Assembly: GCA_016929575.1 (NCBI GenBank)
Contig: JAFGIQ010000202.1
Coordinates: 1-34,863 of the forward strand
Origin: a candidate division FCPU426 bacterium
GTDB lineage: Bacteria > Oederibacteriota > JAAXVQ01 > JAUVAV01
Reading direction: 5' to 3'
Length of the DNA stretch: 34,863 bases
Under the pieces are notes generated by a model that did no database searches, had not been told where the DNA came from, and saw only the letters and a list, made by a program, of their open reading frames with translations. Below, in pieces: positions 1 through 9,645 of this stretch. How positions within the stretch are numbered: position 1 is the stretch's first letter; every line of letters starts with the position of its first letter. Made by a program: the position numbers and the translations under genes.

Positions 1-52
1 CAATCCTTGGTTTGTTCACCATGGGTTGCATTTTGTCCGGACAGGAATTTGC

Positions 53-1963
53 ATGAAAAACTATTCTGTATCCAAAACCCGGCAAAGCCGTAAAAAATAT
101 AACCACAGCCGTTCCCCCAAAGCAGCAGCTGCTGCTAAGCATTGTTCCTCCCGCCGGAAGTCTTCCCCTGCCCGGCGGCAGCCGTCGCATTCCTCTTCGA
201 CCCCTGCCAAACAACAATGTCCGCCGGCATTGCTGCCAGACGTGTCCCGAAGCACCCGGCTGGCGCTTCTTACCGCCGTCCTCGATGATAATCCTGTTGC
301 CATCATCATCACCGACCGTTTTGGCAGCATCCGGCATGTAAACAAGCGGGCGCGCTTGTTACTCCCTGCGCTTGCAGATGTTGCACCCGGCCACGGTCCA
401 ACAGAATTGCAACAGACGGGCATGGATGCCCATTTTTGCCTGCAAATACGGCAAGCTCTTGATGCCGGCCGCATGGAACCTGTACACATAAAAACCCATC
501 ATAAGACAAACTCAACCATCTGGGAAAGTGCGCTGGTCATCCCTGTCGCCGGCCAAAAAATCCCGCCGTTCCATTACCTGCTTTTCCTGGGGGACAACAC
601 CCTTTTCAAATCACCGCCGACCTGGCTGCGGCTCTACGACCATTTTGATGCGCTGACCGATCTTCCCACCCGCTATTTGTTCATCCAGCGTCTGCTGCCG
701 ATTCTGACCCAGGCCGACCAGAATAAGACCATGGTAGGTATAATCCTCCTGGGCCTTGACCGCTTCAAGACGATAAACCATACCCTGGGCCACACGGCCG
801 GCGACAGACTCATCCAATTGGTCGGCCGTCATCTGCAGGGAGAGGTCGGACCAGAGGATATTGTCGCCAGAATGGGAAGTGATGAATTCCTCCTGCTCTT
901 GCCGAACATCCAGGATTTCCGCCAGATATCCCAGAAGGTCAATATGCTCAGGGAATCCTTTGCTCAGCCTTTCTCTGTTGCCGACCGGGATTTGCACATG
1001 AATATCAGTATGGGCATCTGTCTTTATCCGGATGACGGCCATGACCCGTTGGTTCTCCTGCGAAACGCGGATACCGCGCTGCAGGAAGCCAAGGATTCGG
1101 GCCGCAACACATATAGGTTTTACACCGCCAAGCTCTATAAAGGGGTCAAAGAGCAGTTTTCCCTGGAAAACGCCCTGCATCGCGCCCTGGCCGGCAATGA
1201 ATTCAGGCTTTTCTATCAACCCTTGGTACATATTCAATCTGGGCAGGTGCTGGGCATGGAAGCTTTGGTGCGCTGGCAACATCCCAAACTCGGCCTGCTG
1301 TCACCCGACCATTTCATCCCGCTTACCGAGGAAACCGGTTTTATCGTCCCTCTGGGACATTGGATCATGCAAACGGCTTGCCGGCAAATTGTGCATTGGC
1401 ACCACATGGGTTTTTCCGCCTTGCGCATGTCCGTCAATCTTTCAGCGCGTCAATTCCAGGAACCCGAACTGGTGGAGACCATTTTGGGAATATGCCGCGA
1501 TGCCGGTTTGGATCCGAGTTTTCTACAAATAGAAATCACCGAAAGCGTCTTTTTGAAGAATGTCCATATCACCAGAATGATATTGCACTGGTTGAGCAAG
1601 AAAGGCATCACGGTTGCCCTTGATGATTTTGGCACCGGCTATTCTTCCCTTACCTATCTGAAACGTTTTCCCATCCATACGATCAAAATCGACAGGTCTT
1701 TCATCCAGGACTGCCTGCGCGACACCGACGATGCAGCCATAGTCACCACCATCGCTTCCATCGCACGCAATTTAAAGATGTATATTACCGCCGAAGGGGT
1801 GGAGGAGGCGGAGCAGCTGGCTTTTCTCCGCAACCTGGGTTGCGACAACTTTCAGGGATTCTTTTTCTCCGCTCCCCTCCCGGCCGATGACTTCACCAGC
1901 CTGCTGGCGCAAGGACGGTGTTTGCAGCACCTGGAGCAGCCGGAAACCGGGCATGACGGCTGA
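53..1963 (+). CDS. PAS-GGDEF-EAL domain protein (diguanylate cyclase/phosphodiesterase family)
   Basis: ORF 26..1963 opens at TTG; the in-frame ATG at 53 follows a purine-rich stretch. Motifs: ARMGSDEF (degenerate GGDEF), MEALVRW (EAL), LDDFGTGYSSL, IKIDRSFI, FQGFFFS. Confidence 0.92.
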   Translation: MKNYSVSKTRQSRKKYNHSRSPKAAAAAKHCSSRRKSSPARRQPSHSSSTPAKQQCPPALLPDVSRSTRLALLTAVLDDNPVAIIITDRFGSIRHVNKRARLLLPALADVAPGHGPTELQQTGMDAHFCLQIRQALDAGRMEPVHIKTHHKTNSTIWESALVIPVAGQKIPPFHYLLFLGDNTLFKSPPTWLRLYDHFDALTDLPTRYLFIQRLLPILTQADQNKTMVGIILLGLDRFKTINHTLGHTAGDRLIQLVGRHLQGEVGPEDIVARMGSDEFLLLLPNIQDFRQISQKVNMLRESFAQPFSVADRDLHMNISMGICLYPDDGHDPLVLLRNADTALQEAKDSGRNTYRFYTAKLYKGVKEQFSLENALHRALAGNEFRLFYQPLVHIQSGQVLGMEALVRWQHPKLGLLSPDHFIPLTEETGFIVPLGHWIMQTACRQIVHWHHMGFSALRMSVNLSARQFQEPELVETILGICRDAGLDPSFLQIEITESVFLKNVHITRMILHWLSKKGITVALDDFGTGYSSLTYLKRFPIHTIKIDRSFIQDCLRDTDDAAIVTTIASIARNLKMYITAEGVEEAEQLAFLRNLGCDNFQGFFFSAPLPADDFTSLLAQGRCLQHLEQPETGHDG

Positions 1964-1996
1964 ATACATCTTGACCACCAAGAGGGATAAAATCCG

Positions 1997-2743
1997 ATGA
2001 CGACCAACGGCCCGCCCATGGAGCGGCTATCTAAAATCATGGCTGCCCGGGGGCTCTGCTCGCGGCGGGAAGCGGATGAATTCATCCGCCGCGGTTGGGT
2101 TGCTGTGGACGGTGAAAAGGTCACCGTGCTGGGCACCAAGATCCACCCCCAGCAGAAGATCTCCCTGGCTCCGGAAGCACGAACACAGATCCAAGGCAGT
2201 GTCACTATTCTGATCAACAAGCCGGTTGGATACGTCTCCGCACAAGCGGAAAAAGGCTACCCCGCCGCCGTGCAGCTGATCACCTTTGAAAACCAGTACG
2301 CGCCCGAACATGCCGCCCGCCGTTTCCACCCCTCCCATTGCCGCGGTTTGGCCCCGGCCGGCAGATTGGACATCGACTCCCAAGGCTTGTTGGTGCTCAC
2401 GCAAAACGGCCAGATTGCACGACAGCTAATACACAGCGGTTCCAGGATAGAAAAAGAGTATCTGGTGTGGATTCAAGGAACTGTTACCGTTTCCCGGTTG
2501 CAGCTGCTGCGGCACGGACTTGCGCTTGACGGCAAAATCCTCCTCCCGGCTGTCGTCAGTCCGTTTGACGGCAATATGCTGAAAATGATATTGCGCGAAG
2601 GCCGCAAGCGGCAGATCCGCCGCATGTGCCAGCTGGTCGGTTTGCAGGTGACCAAATTAAAACGCACGCGTATTGGCCGCGTGCATTTAGGCGGCCTGCC
2701 GTTGGGGAAATGGCGCTATTTGTCAAAACACGAGGTTTTTTAA
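1997..2743 (+). CDS. 23S rRNA pseudouridine synthase, RsuA/RluB/RluF family (RluF-like)
   Basis: S4-like N-terminus MERLSKIMAARGLCSRREADEFI; catalytic motif AGRLDIDSQGLLVLT; EGRKRQIRRMCQLVGLQVTKLKRTRIG resembles RluF. Confidence 0.9.
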   Translation: MTTNGPPMERLSKIMAARGLCSRREADEFIRRGWVAVDGEKVTVLGTKIHPQQKISLAPEARTQIQGSVTILINKPVGYVSAQAEKGYPAAVQLITFENQYAPEHAARRFHPSHCRGLAPAGRLDIDSQGLLVLTQNGQIARQLIHSGSRIEKEYLVWIQGTVTVSRLQLLRHGLALDGKILLPAVVSPFDGNMLKMILREGRKRQIRRMCQLVGLQVTKLKRTRIGRVHLGGLPLGKWRYLSKHEVF

Positions 2744-2759
2744 ACGCGGGGTATGCTTT

Positions 2760-4238
2760 TTACGGGCGGATGTTCATCGCCAGTTCTTCACTTTGTATTG
2801 TCTCCTTGCCTTCACGGTCGAGGGCTGTAACCGTATACCGCCAAAGGCCGGGTTTAAGTTCTTTGAGGTAAATAAAATTTTTCCTGATCGCCCGTTTGTT
2901 CACTTTATGAAACGCCCCCTTTTTGCCGCTGGCCTGGTACAAATAGTAGCGGCGCCAGAAAACGCCATCCAGCCAATACACCAGCACGCCGTCGCCGATG
3001 CGTTCATATTGCGGTTTTCCGGGGGGTTCTGCGGTCGAATCAAAAACCTTATTCATTTGATGCAAACCGAGCTGCAGACTATTCAACTTCAGCGTGCTTT
3101 CCTCCAGCTGCAATCCCAATTGTTTTTTCTCCGACGATAATTTTTTCACCGTGTTTTGCAGGTTCATCATTTGCCGCCGGTATTCGTCCACATTGGACAG
3201 ATAATGGTATCCCACTCCACCCCCCAGCATGCCGGCTAATCCTGCAAGCACAAGCACCAATCCCTTCATCCAGCCAGGTCTTGCCTGCTTTGCCGTTTGG
3301 TCGACTGGTTGCCCGGCCGGATTTTTATCCGCAGACTTTGTCGGCGGCGCGGTATCAGCCTTGCGCACAGGATGACTTTCAAGCGAAGAGATGCCGGCAA
3401 CTGTTTGGCGGAGAGGATCCTGTGCCGGTTGCGGCGGCAGGGTCTTGCCGGCCGGCGATGCGTCAGCCGGCAGGGATGCGTCTGCGACATCCCCCGGATC
3501 GTCATGCTGCCGACCGTCGGCAGCAGTGTCATCAATATCGTTCGCTGGCATGGAGGTCCTTTCCGCACTCTCCGTCACCGGCACGGGGGACGGCATTGAT
3601 TTCGGCGCCATACCCGATTCAGCCGCCGCTTCCGTTTGTCCGGAAGTCACTGGTATCTGCGGGGATATGGCCGGTGATTCTGCCATCGGCCGGCTTTCTT
3701 GCACAATCACCTTTTCCGGCCGCTGTGATCCTTCCTGCTCTACAGACGCCGGGATACTGGCATCAGCAGAATCAACCTTTCGGGCGGCCGCATCGGCCTC
3801 GGCAAATGAATCGTGATTTTGTCCGGCCATATCGTCTGCCCGGCTGAAAATAGTATCGGTGCTGGAAAGTTCCTGGTTGATAGGCGTTTCCGGCGCGTTA
3901 TCCAAATCCTTCGCATCCTGGGCGGCAGGGTCCGCGTTCAGCGAATGAAAATCATCATGAAAAGCGGCAGTCTGGTTTTTTTCCTCTTCCCTGCGAAACA
4001 ACGCAAACTGGATTTTTCTTCCCCCGGCCGACGGTTTTTTTTCAGGTGCTGCCGTACTCTCCGAAGCATTATCCCCTTTCTTTTCTCCTTCCAGGTGGGG
4101 TGATCCGGTTTTTTTGGCTGGCGCGTTTTTTTCTCCTTTGGCCGAGGACTTTTTCAGGGATTTGCCCCCTTCAGACTTCATCGGTTCGGATTCTGTTTTT
4201 TTATCGCTTTTATCCGTTTCTTTTTTCATGCTGCACAT
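2760..4238 (-). CDS. Membrane protein with long disordered N-terminus, one TM helix, coiled coil and C-terminal Fn3-like domain
   Basis: Low-complexity K/E/S/P/A-rich ~320 aa; TM-like GLVLVLAGLAGMLGGGVGYHYL; heptad-like LQNTVKKLSSEKKQLGLQLEESTLKLNSLQ; Fn3-like C-terminus (YYLYQASGKKGAFHKVN..LKPGLWRYTVTALDREGKE). Start could also be the ATG at 4229. Confidence 0.75.
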   Translation of the reverse strand: MCSMKKETDKSDKKTESEPMKSEGGKSLKKSSAKGEKNAPAKKTGSPHLEGEKKGDNASESTAAPEKKPSAGGRKIQFALFRREEEKNQTAAFHDDFHSLNADPAAQDAKDLDNAPETPINQELSSTDTIFSRADDMAGQNHDSFAEADAAARKVDSADASIPASVEQEGSQRPEKVIVQESRPMAESPAISPQIPVTSGQTEAAAESGMAPKSMPSPVPVTESAERTSMPANDIDDTAADGRQHDDPGDVADASLPADASPAGKTLPPQPAQDPLRQTVAGISSLESHPVRKADTAPPTKSADKNPAGQPVDQTAKQARPGWMKGLVLVLAGLAGMLGGGVGYHYLSNVDEYRRQMMNLQNTVKKLSSEKKQLGLQLEESTLKLNSLQLGLHQMNKVFDSTAEPPGKPQYERIGDGVLVYWLDGVFWRRYYLYQASGKKGAFHKVNKRAIRKNFIYLKELKPGLWRYTVTALDREGKETIQSEELAMNIRP

Positions 4239-4366
4239 GGCCCCCTTTGGGGTTGTCCCTCCAGCTCAGGGTGTATGGCTAAAATCATCCCCGCACCTAA
4301 CGTGCAAGGTATTGAGTGTAATCCTCGCCCTTGTTTCCCGCAGGGAGGAAAACACGGCGTTTTTTA

Positions 4367-4394
4367 ATAATACGCAATTTTATATTTTTATCAA
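4367..4394 (-). promoter_or_regulatory. Candidate sigma70-type promoter for the 2760..4238 gene
   Basis: Minus strand TTGATA (4394-4389), 16-nt spacer, TATTAT (4372-4367), in the divergent intergenic region. Confidence 0.4.
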
Positions 4395-4479
4395 TCGAAT
4401 TCGCATAAATACCTGCCACTGAATACCCTGGTCGTGATCCGCGGCTTTTCATGATATTCCGTTTGCATTAAGCGTTACC

Positions 4480-4498
4480 CCCGGGCTTAAAGCCCGGG
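4480..4498. repeat. GC-rich palindrome CCCGGGCTTAAAGCCCGGG upstream of the second GGDEF-EAL gene
   Basis: Near-perfect inverted repeat read directly from the sequence. Confidence 0.6.
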
Positions 4499-4612
4499 AT
4501 GGCCTTGGCATATTGAAATTGCCGTTTTTCCCGGATCAAGACTGCTGTCCACTATTCCGATAATCTGGGAGGTAAAAGGATAGTGCGCACCAAAAATACC
4601 AAAGGAGCAACC

Positions 4613-6442
4613 ATGGCCAGACATCCCAGGCCGCATAAGGCAAAATCGTGCAAAAGAACCTCCTTGCCTTCTTATGCGCATAAGCTGCCGGCAACAACCG
4701 CCCTGCCAGAAACAACGCCAGACATGATATCCGGCGGCATGGCAACCGTTGCCACGATGGGATCAGACAAGGATCAGCTGGCCCTTTGTCTGCGGGTTTT
4801 GGCTGAAATACCACTTGCTGTTATCTTGCTTTCCGCGCAGGGGCACATTATTTACGCCAACAAGGCCTTTTCCACGCTTACCAAATTTCCCGCTCCTGAT
4901 CTGATCGGAAAAGATATCTCCTCGCTGGTCAGCCAATACCCGGACGCGTTCTGTTTTCACCATCTGCAAGAAGCTTTTCGCGCCAATAAACCCTCCCATA
5001 AAAAATACCGTTCCCAAAAAATCAACCAGGATCATTACTGGGAAAGAAGCAACATTGTTTTGGTGGAAGTGGGCCAAGAGACGCATTATCTCATCGGCTT
5101 TTTCCAGGACATAACCCTGCAGGTGCAATCCAAGGAGCTCATCTCCCACATGGCTTTTTATGACCTTCTCACCGACCTGCCCAACCGCATTTTCTTCAGC
5201 GGCGAATTGGAATCCGCCTTGAAAGAATCGTGCGCCTCCGGCCAAAAACTGGCGGTCGTCCTCCTGGACTTGGACCGTTTCAAAGTCATCAATGATACGC
5301 TTGGACACACGGTTGGCGACCAATTCATTCAACACGTCGCCAAGCGTTTGCGCACGCATTTGGCCCCCAATGACACGGTGGCGCGCATGGGCGGCGATGA
5401 ATTCATTTTGCTGCTGCCTTACATCCGTCATTTCCACGAAGTCGTGGCCAAACTGCAACTCATCAAGGAAGTATTCCGCGAGCCTTTTTCCTCCAACAAC
5501 CACATCCTGCACATCAATGTCAGCATGGGTGTCAGTCTATTCCCCGAAGACGGCGAGGACGTTCATTCCCTGCTGAAACATGCCGACTCAGCCCTGTACG
5601 AAGCAAAAAACTCCGGACGCAACCATTACAAATTTTTCACCAACACCCTAGGCAGCGAAACCACCAGTGATTTCACCATTGAAATGTCTTTGCGCAAAGC
5701 CTTGGATCAAAAGCATTTGCGTTTGTATTATCAACCGCAGGTCAGTTTTCAAACAGGCAAAATAATCGGCGTCGAGGCTTTACTCCGTTGGGAGGATCCG
5801 GAAATGGGGTTCATCATGCCCGACCGCTTCATCCCCTTGGCGGAGGAAACCGGCCTGATCGTTCCCATCGGCGAATGGGTGTTGCAGGAAGCCTGTGCGC
5901 AGGCCGTATCCTGGCAAAAAATGGGACTGTCCCCCTTGAAAATGGCGGTCAACATGTCCGTGCGTCAGTTTCAGGAACCGGAACTGGTGGAAAAAGTGCT
6001 TGCCATCTGCCAGCAAACCGGTTTGGATCCTTTTCTCCTCGAGCTGGAGATCACGGAAAGTCTTTTGTTGAAAGATCTGAATGTCATCCAAATGACGCTG
6101 CAGTGGCTGAAAAAGAAGGGCATCATGATCTCTATCGACGACTTTGGCACGGGGTATTCTTCCCTGAAGTATCTTAGGCGCTTTCCCATCAGCACCATCA
6201 AAATCGACCGTTCCTTCATCCGCGACAGTCAAAACAATCCGGACGACGCCGCGCTGGTCACCACCCTGTGTTCGATCGCACATCATTTAAATCTGCATAT
6301 TGTAGCCGAAGGCATTGAAAACAAGGAACAATATCTTTTTCTCAAGGATTTGGGTTGTGATGCCTTTCAAGGTTTTTATTTTTCCGCCGCCGTGCCGGCA
6401 GACGACATCTCTGCCTTGCTGCGGGAAGGCCGCTGTATCTGA
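4613..6442 (+). CDS. PAS-GGDEF-EAL domain protein (paralogue of 53..1963)
   Basis: AAAGGAG-N5-ATG at 4613 (ORF opens earlier at GTG 4583). Motifs ARMGGDEF, VEALLRW, IDDFGTGYSSL, IKIDRSFI, FQGFYFS. Confidence 0.93.
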   Translation: MARHPRPHKAKSCKRTSLPSYAHKLPATTALPETTPDMISGGMATVATMGSDKDQLALCLRVLAEIPLAVILLSAQGHIIYANKAFSTLTKFPAPDLIGKDISSLVSQYPDAFCFHHLQEAFRANKPSHKKYRSQKINQDHYWERSNIVLVEVGQETHYLIGFFQDITLQVQSKELISHMAFYDLLTDLPNRIFFSGELESALKESCASGQKLAVVLLDLDRFKVINDTLGHTVGDQFIQHVAKRLRTHLAPNDTVARMGGDEFILLLPYIRHFHEVVAKLQLIKEVFREPFSSNNHILHINVSMGVSLFPEDGEDVHSLLKHADSALYEAKNSGRNHYKFFTNTLGSETTSDFTIEMSLRKALDQKHLRLYYQPQVSFQTGKIIGVEALLRWEDPEMGFIMPDRFIPLAEETGLIVPIGEWVLQEACAQAVSWQKMGLSPLKMAVNMSVRQFQEPELVEKVLAICQQTGLDPFLLELEITESLLLKDLNVIQMTLQWLKKKGIMISIDDFGTGYSSLKYLRRFPISTIKIDRSFIRDSQNNPDDAALVTTLCSIAHHLNLHIVAEGIENKEQYLFLKDLGCDAFQGFYFSAAVPADDISALLREGRCI

Positions 6443-6514
6443 CAAGCTTTCCACCCACGACTGTTATCCCCGGTCCACAGGCGAAGCCGACGGCATGTGG
6501 CTTGTTGACGCTGA

Positions 6515-7450
6515 TCACTGCAATCCTTTTTCCAGGGCGGCAGCAATGATATGCCAAGCCTCCTGGCCATCCGCCCCCCGTATCCAGTGGATGCCCAATC
6601 CCCTGCGCTCCATGCGCCGAAACCAGGTGTCCTGCCGTTTGGCATAATGGCAAATTGCGGACTTCAATTTTTGAAACAAATCATTGCGGGAATGAATCCT
6701 CCCCTGCAAGTAGTCGGCCACGCAGCGGTATTCCAAGCCGAGGGCGCGGAGTCTTTCCCAGGAAACACCTCCGGCCTGCAATTGCGCGACTTCCTCAATC
6801 AGTCCTTTTTGCAGACGTTCCTCAAGCCGATCGCCGATTCTTTTTTGCAGCAAGCCGCGGTCCCAGCGCAGGCCGATGATCAAAGGGTTCAACGGCATAG
6901 TGTCTGCGCCCGGGGCATGCTTTTCATGTTCCGCGATTTCTATGGCCCGCAGCAATCTTTCCCTGCTGGTCAGATCCGTGATGTTGTGCATCTTTTTACC
7001 GGAGCATTGCAACCGGTGTATCAACTCCTCCCGCGTCCAGGTTTGCAGTTTTGCCCTCAACAACGGACTTTCCGGAACCGGCGCCAGCTTGTATTCCAGC
7101 AGCACCGATTCCAAATACAAACCCGTGCCTCCCACCAGCAGCGGCCAAACATTCCTGGCCCGGCAATCCTGAAAAACCCGGTAAAAAGCCTGTTGAAAAT
7201 GAAAAACTGAAAATTCCTGGTTTACATCTGCTATGTCTATTAAGTGACAGGGGATGTTCCGGCCCTGGAGGCGGTACGCCTCCAGGTCTTTGCCCGAGCC
7301 AATATTGAGGCCCCTGTATACCTGCCTCGAATCCGCGGAAATGATCTCGCCGCCCAACCGGGCAGCAATGCTGCTGGCCAAAAGCGTTTTACCGGACGCT
7401 GTCGGACCAATGATGGCGATGAGATTACAATACGCACTGCTGGCATTCAT
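6515..7450 (-). CDS. miaA: tRNA dimethylallyltransferase
   Basis: IIGPTASGKTLLASSIAARLGGEIISADSRQVYRGLNIGSGK and LVGGTGLYLESVL are typical of MiaA. Confidence 0.95.
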   Translation of the reverse strand: MNASSAYCNLIAIIGPTASGKTLLASSIAARLGGEIISADSRQVYRGLNIGSGKDLEAYRLQGRNIPCHLIDIADVNQEFSVFHFQQAFYRVFQDCRARNVWPLLVGGTGLYLESVLLEYKLAPVPESPLLRAKLQTWTREELIHRLQCSGKKMHNITDLTSRERLLRAIEIAEHEKHAPGADTMPLNPLIIGLRWDRGLLQKRIGDRLEERLQKGLIEEVAQLQAGGVSWERLRALGLEYRCVADYLQGRIHSRNDLFQKLKSAICHYAKRQDTWFRRMERRGLGIHWIRGADGQEAWHIIAAALEKGLQ

Positions 7451-7512
7451 CGGTTTTGCTTCCTGCCGTCATCCTGATTTTTTTTGCCCGTATCATCCGG
7501 CGCATCTTTTTT

Positions 7513-8826
7513 TCACCGCTCCAAATGGCGCAATTGCTGTAAATAACGCGCCACATTCTCACGCGGACGGATCATCTGGGCCGTATCCAATAGCGCAATC
7601 GCTTTTCGATAATGTTCGCGTTCGACCTCCAGTTGCGCGTGACGGATCAAGGCCTCCACTTTCACCTCGGGCAAGCGCGCCGCCCGCTCGTAAAAAATCG
7701 CCGCCTGCTCCGTTTCGCCGAGCCGCTGGTATATTTCGCCCAAGGCCAGCAGGGTCTTTCCCTCCAGGGGGTTTTCATGTAAAAGCAGGCGGTAGGCGCG
7801 CAATGCGCCTTGCAAGTCACCGCTGAGCTGTGCCTGCCGGGCTTCCAGCCAACGCAGATGTATGGTTTCCGCACGGGAGAGCAGTTTGTTTTCTTCCAGT
7901 GACCGGGCTTTGGCCAGCAATCGTTGGGCCGGCCGGGAGATGCCGGACAATAAAAATCCTTCAATCGCCCGCATCAGGCGGGGAATGGAAGGCCGCTCCT
8001 GGTCAAAAACCTTTTCGTAGAGCGCCAATGCTTCCTGATATTCCCCCTGGTTTAAATACAAATCGCCCAGGGTCAAAAGCGCTTCTGCCGAGGCGACGCG
8101 CAAACGCCGGGCGGTTTCCAAGGCCACGATGGCTTCCTGTGTTTTATCCATGGACAACCGCGCATTCGCCAACAGCGACCACAATTCGCCGCGGTCGGGA
8201 TGACGGACAAGCACGTCTTCCAAAATCCTGCCCCCTTCGGCAAAACGTTCCTGTTCCAACAGGGCCTTGGCAAGTCCCAGATAGGCATTTTGATCTTCAG
8301 GATTGATCAGCAAGGCCTGCCGGTAGGCTGATTCAGCCGGAATCGGTTGGTTGAGCAACAAATAGGCATAGCCGGTCAGCATGAGCAGCGAGGGATCCCT
8401 GCTTCCTTCTAAAAGTACACTGCGCAATTCCTGTACTGCCTCTGCCCTCTGATTTTGCTGCAAATAAAGTCTTGCCAGATTGCCCCGGGCGCGGTCAAAC
8501 GCAGGCATTTTTCGCAGAGCCTGGCGGTACGCCTTTTCAGCCTGTATACCCTGGTCCATTTGAAAATAAATATTTCCCAGCGCAAAATCCAGGGCCGGGC
8601 TGTAATCGGCTTTCATTCTGGGTATCAGGTATTCCAAGGCTTGCTCCAGGCTCTCCTCGCTCAATCTGGCCACTTCCGCGAGTGTTTCCGCTTCCTGCCG
8701 GCTGACGGCGGGCTCACGCCGCATGGTGGATATTGCCTCGTGCTCCTCCACGGCCGCAGCAGCAACGGGCCCTAAAAAATATATCCATACCGCCAAGAGC
8801 AGCCAGGCTGTTTTCTGCCGCCGCAT
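7513..8826 (-). CDS. TPR-repeat protein associated with TonB2-type operon
   Basis: N-terminal signal-like segment, multiple TPR units (e.g. AYRQALRKMPAFDRARGNLARLYLQQNQ); RBS AAGGAGG-AACA-ATG. Confidence 0.85.
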   Translation of the reverse strand: MRRQKTAWLLLAVWIYFLGPVAAAAVEEHEAISTMRREPAVSRQEAETLAEVARLSEESLEQALEYLIPRMKADYSPALDFALGNIYFQMDQGIQAEKAYRQALRKMPAFDRARGNLARLYLQQNQRAEAVQELRSVLLEGSRDPSLLMLTGYAYLLLNQPIPAESAYRQALLINPEDQNAYLGLAKALLEQERFAEGGRILEDVLVRHPDRGELWSLLANARLSMDKTQEAIVALETARRLRVASAEALLTLGDLYLNQGEYQEALALYEKVFDQERPSIPRLMRAIEGFLLSGISRPAQRLLAKARSLEENKLLSRAETIHLRWLEARQAQLSGDLQGALRAYRLLLHENPLEGKTLLALGEIYQRLGETEQAAIFYERAARLPEVKVEALIRHAQLEVEREHYRKAIALLDTAQMIRPRENVARYLQQLRHLER

Positions 8827-8840
8827 TGTTCCTCCTTATG

Positions 8841-8963
8841 AATATGCAACCGCGAATTCCCCGGCATTCGGCATTCGCCGGACAATTACGCCGGGGACAT
8901 CTCCGCCACAAGCGGAGATGCGGCATAGGATAATGCCTTTCTACAACTCAGATCAAAAATCCC
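8841..8963 (+). repeat. Dispersed palindromic repeat, copy A (two modules joined, 8841-8895 and 8890-8963)
   Basis: Reverse complement of 8890-8963 matches 16031-16104 at about 70/74 positions; reverse complement of 8841-8895 matches 16185-16239 at about 51/55. Confidence 0.85.
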
Positions 8964-8996
8964 CGCGCTTTAAGAGCTTTAAGAGAGGGGATTTTT
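8955..8996. terminator. Rho-independent-type hairpin downstream of tonB
   Basis: AAAAATCCCC ... GGGGATTTTT (10-bp stem) with T-tracts on both strands; starts at the tonB stop codon; loop holds tandem CTTTAAGAG CTTTAAGAG. Confidence 0.65.
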
Positions 8997-9645
8997 AATA
9001 GTGTGTTAGCGCAAATACCAGCGGAACAATAACCCGCGTTGCCACTGGTTGCCCTGCCCGGGTACCGGGTTGAAACCGCCATTTGGCCACGGCATTGACC
9101 GCCGCAGCCGCAAACAGGTTTCCTGGTGTTGAAGAAACCACCTTAATCGCGTCCACGCTGCCGTCCGCCTGCACCACCACTTCGCATATGACCTTGCCCT
9201 CGATGCCCTTGAGCTTCGCCTGCAATGGATAAAGCGGCATGATCTGTGACAGTGGTTTGGGGGGGACATCCACTTCTGTTATTTCAAAAACCAAAGCCTC
9301 TTTACCCAGATCCTGCCGCAGGTTGAAATAAAGGCCGAAATCGGCAAACCCCGGATCAAGCTCCAGTGCGGCCTGAATCTGCAGGGGATCCAGCGTCCGC
9401 CGGACATCCGTCAGTCTGGGTTTGGGAAGTGTATTGTTATCCCTCACCGGCGGAGGCAGGCGCGGCGGAGGTTTGCGCACTTCCAGAATATCAACCTCCC
9501 GTAATTTCCAGAGTGCAACCGGTTTCCGCATGATCTCCAGCAGGGGAAGAATCATGAAAACCGCCAAGGTAATAACGATGCTTGCACCCACAATGCGGTA
9601 ACTCCATGACGGCCCGGTGTCCACGTGGTAAAAAAATCGCGTCAT
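8995..9645 (-). CDS. tonB: Energy transducer TonB
   Basis: N-terminal TM segment, Pro-rich region RKPPPRLPPPVRDN, C-terminal TonB domain (LYPLQAKLKGIEGKVICEVVVQADGSVDAIKVVSSTPGNLFAAAAVNAVAKWRFQPG). Start set at 9645, ATGA overlap with exbD. Confidence 0.9.
   Translation of the reverse strand: MTRFFYHVDTGPSWSYRIVGASIVITLAVFMILPLLEIMRKPVALWKLREVDILEVRKPPPRLPPPVRDNNTLPKPRLTDVRRTLDPLQIQAALELDPGFADFGLYFNLRQDLGKEALVFEITEVDVPPKPLSQIMPLYPLQAKLKGIEGKVICEVVVQADGSVDAIKVVSSTPGNLFAAAAVNAVAKWRFQPGTRAGQPVATRVIVPLVFALTHY

Noticed and set aside
611-1282. 223-aa minus-strand ORF
   Set aside because: Antisense to the GGDEF-EAL gene; composition mirrors the coding strand.
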